Part shown: positions 28,147 to 28,500 of the stretch, piece after piece
Position numbering within the stretch: position 1 is the stretch's first letter
Layout of the letters: each line of letters opens with the position of its first letter
DNA from: Chrysomallon squamiferum
Taxonomy: Eukaryota > Mollusca > Gastropoda > Neomphalida > Peltospiridae
Assembly (NCBI GenBank): GCA_012295275.1
Contig: CM022669.1
Span: 1,372,073-1,400,572 of the forward strand
Direction: 5' to 3'
DNA: 28,500 nucleotides
The notes under the pieces: model-generated
What the model saw: only the letters and a program-made list of their open reading frames with translations
Told to the model about the DNA's origin: nothing
Database searches by the model: none
Position numbers and translations under genes: made by a program

Positions 28147-28500
28147 GAGATCATTTCAGATTAATTAGTCTGTTTAACGTCGACGCAAGATGTGAGATCA
28201 TTTCAGATTAATTAGTCTGTGTAACGTCAACGTAAGATGTGAGATCATTTCAGATTAATTAGTCTGTTTAACGTCGACGTAAGATGTGAGATCATTTCAG
28301 ATTAATTAGTCTGTTTAACTTCAACGTAAGATGTGAGATCATTTCATATTAATTAGTCTGTTTAACGTCGACGCAAGATGTGAGATCATTTCATATTAAT
28401 TAATCTGTGTAACTTCAACGTAAGATGTGAGATCATTTCAGATTAATTAGTCTGTGTAACTTCAACGCAAGATGTGAGATCATTTCAGATTAATTAGTCT
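28147..28500. repeat. 47-bp minisatellite B, running off the window
   Basis: GAGATCATTT starts at 28147, 28194, 28241, 28288, 28335, 28382, 28429 and 28476, again exactly 47 bp apart. Each unit holds CAGATTAATTAGTCTG (or CATATTAATTARTCTG) and an AACGTCGACG/AACGTCAACG/AACTTCAACG variable part. The array continues past the window end. Confidence 0.95.

Overview
This window is eukaryotic, almost certainly invertebrate animal, non-coding DNA. It is AT-rich, has no prokaryote-style gene packing, and is dominated by microsatellites, minisatellites and satellite arrays. I recognise no protein-coding gene, rRNA, canonical tRNA or autonomous transposon. The density and variety of simple repeats (CA/GT, GA/CT, AAAT, AAT, ACT, GT/TA mixtures), alternating with short unique islands, resembles gene-poor intergenic or intronic DNA of cephalopod molluscs. 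A repeat-rich crustacean cannot be excluded. This assignment rests on genome texture only, because no diagnostic gene is present.

Layout. 1-623 is a 28-bp satellite; 665-2300 is mostly AT-rich with tetranucleotide runs and a strong hairpin at 1288-1353. 2510-2800 is a unique island rich in bZIP/bHLH-type sites, followed by a 22-bp minisatellite (2815-3070). 3500-7160 alternates unique islands with AAAT, CT and a 750-bp GT/TA tract. 7344-9400 is triplet, CA, GT and GA repeats. 9490-10440 holds a palindrome, a tRNA-related SINE candidate and an array of seven tail copies whose (CA)n tracts shrink steadily. 10440-14280 is islands with four perfect CRE octamers and triplet repeats between them. 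14460-15720 carries CA/GA repeats and a GTCACGTGAC palindrome. 16151-17135 is a foldback element: a nearly loopless inverted repeat of about 970 bp with matching 8-bp flanks. 18629-21058 is a 32-bp satellite of about 76 copies. 21900-22800 is a unique stretch with two possible isolated exons on opposite strands. 23389-24500 is a 13/15-bp minisatellite that is open in all three forward frames. 25505-25655 is an isolated CpG-rich patch. 27787-28500 contains two different adjacent arrays that share an exact 47-bp period.

Nothing here forms an operon or pathway. The functional candidates are regulatory (CRE, AP-1, E-box and POU-type sites in unique islands) and structural (foldback dsRNA, arrays able to form non-B DNA). 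The foldback element is the strongest single structure; the graded CA array and the CRE excess come next. All long open frames can be explained by low-complexity repeats.
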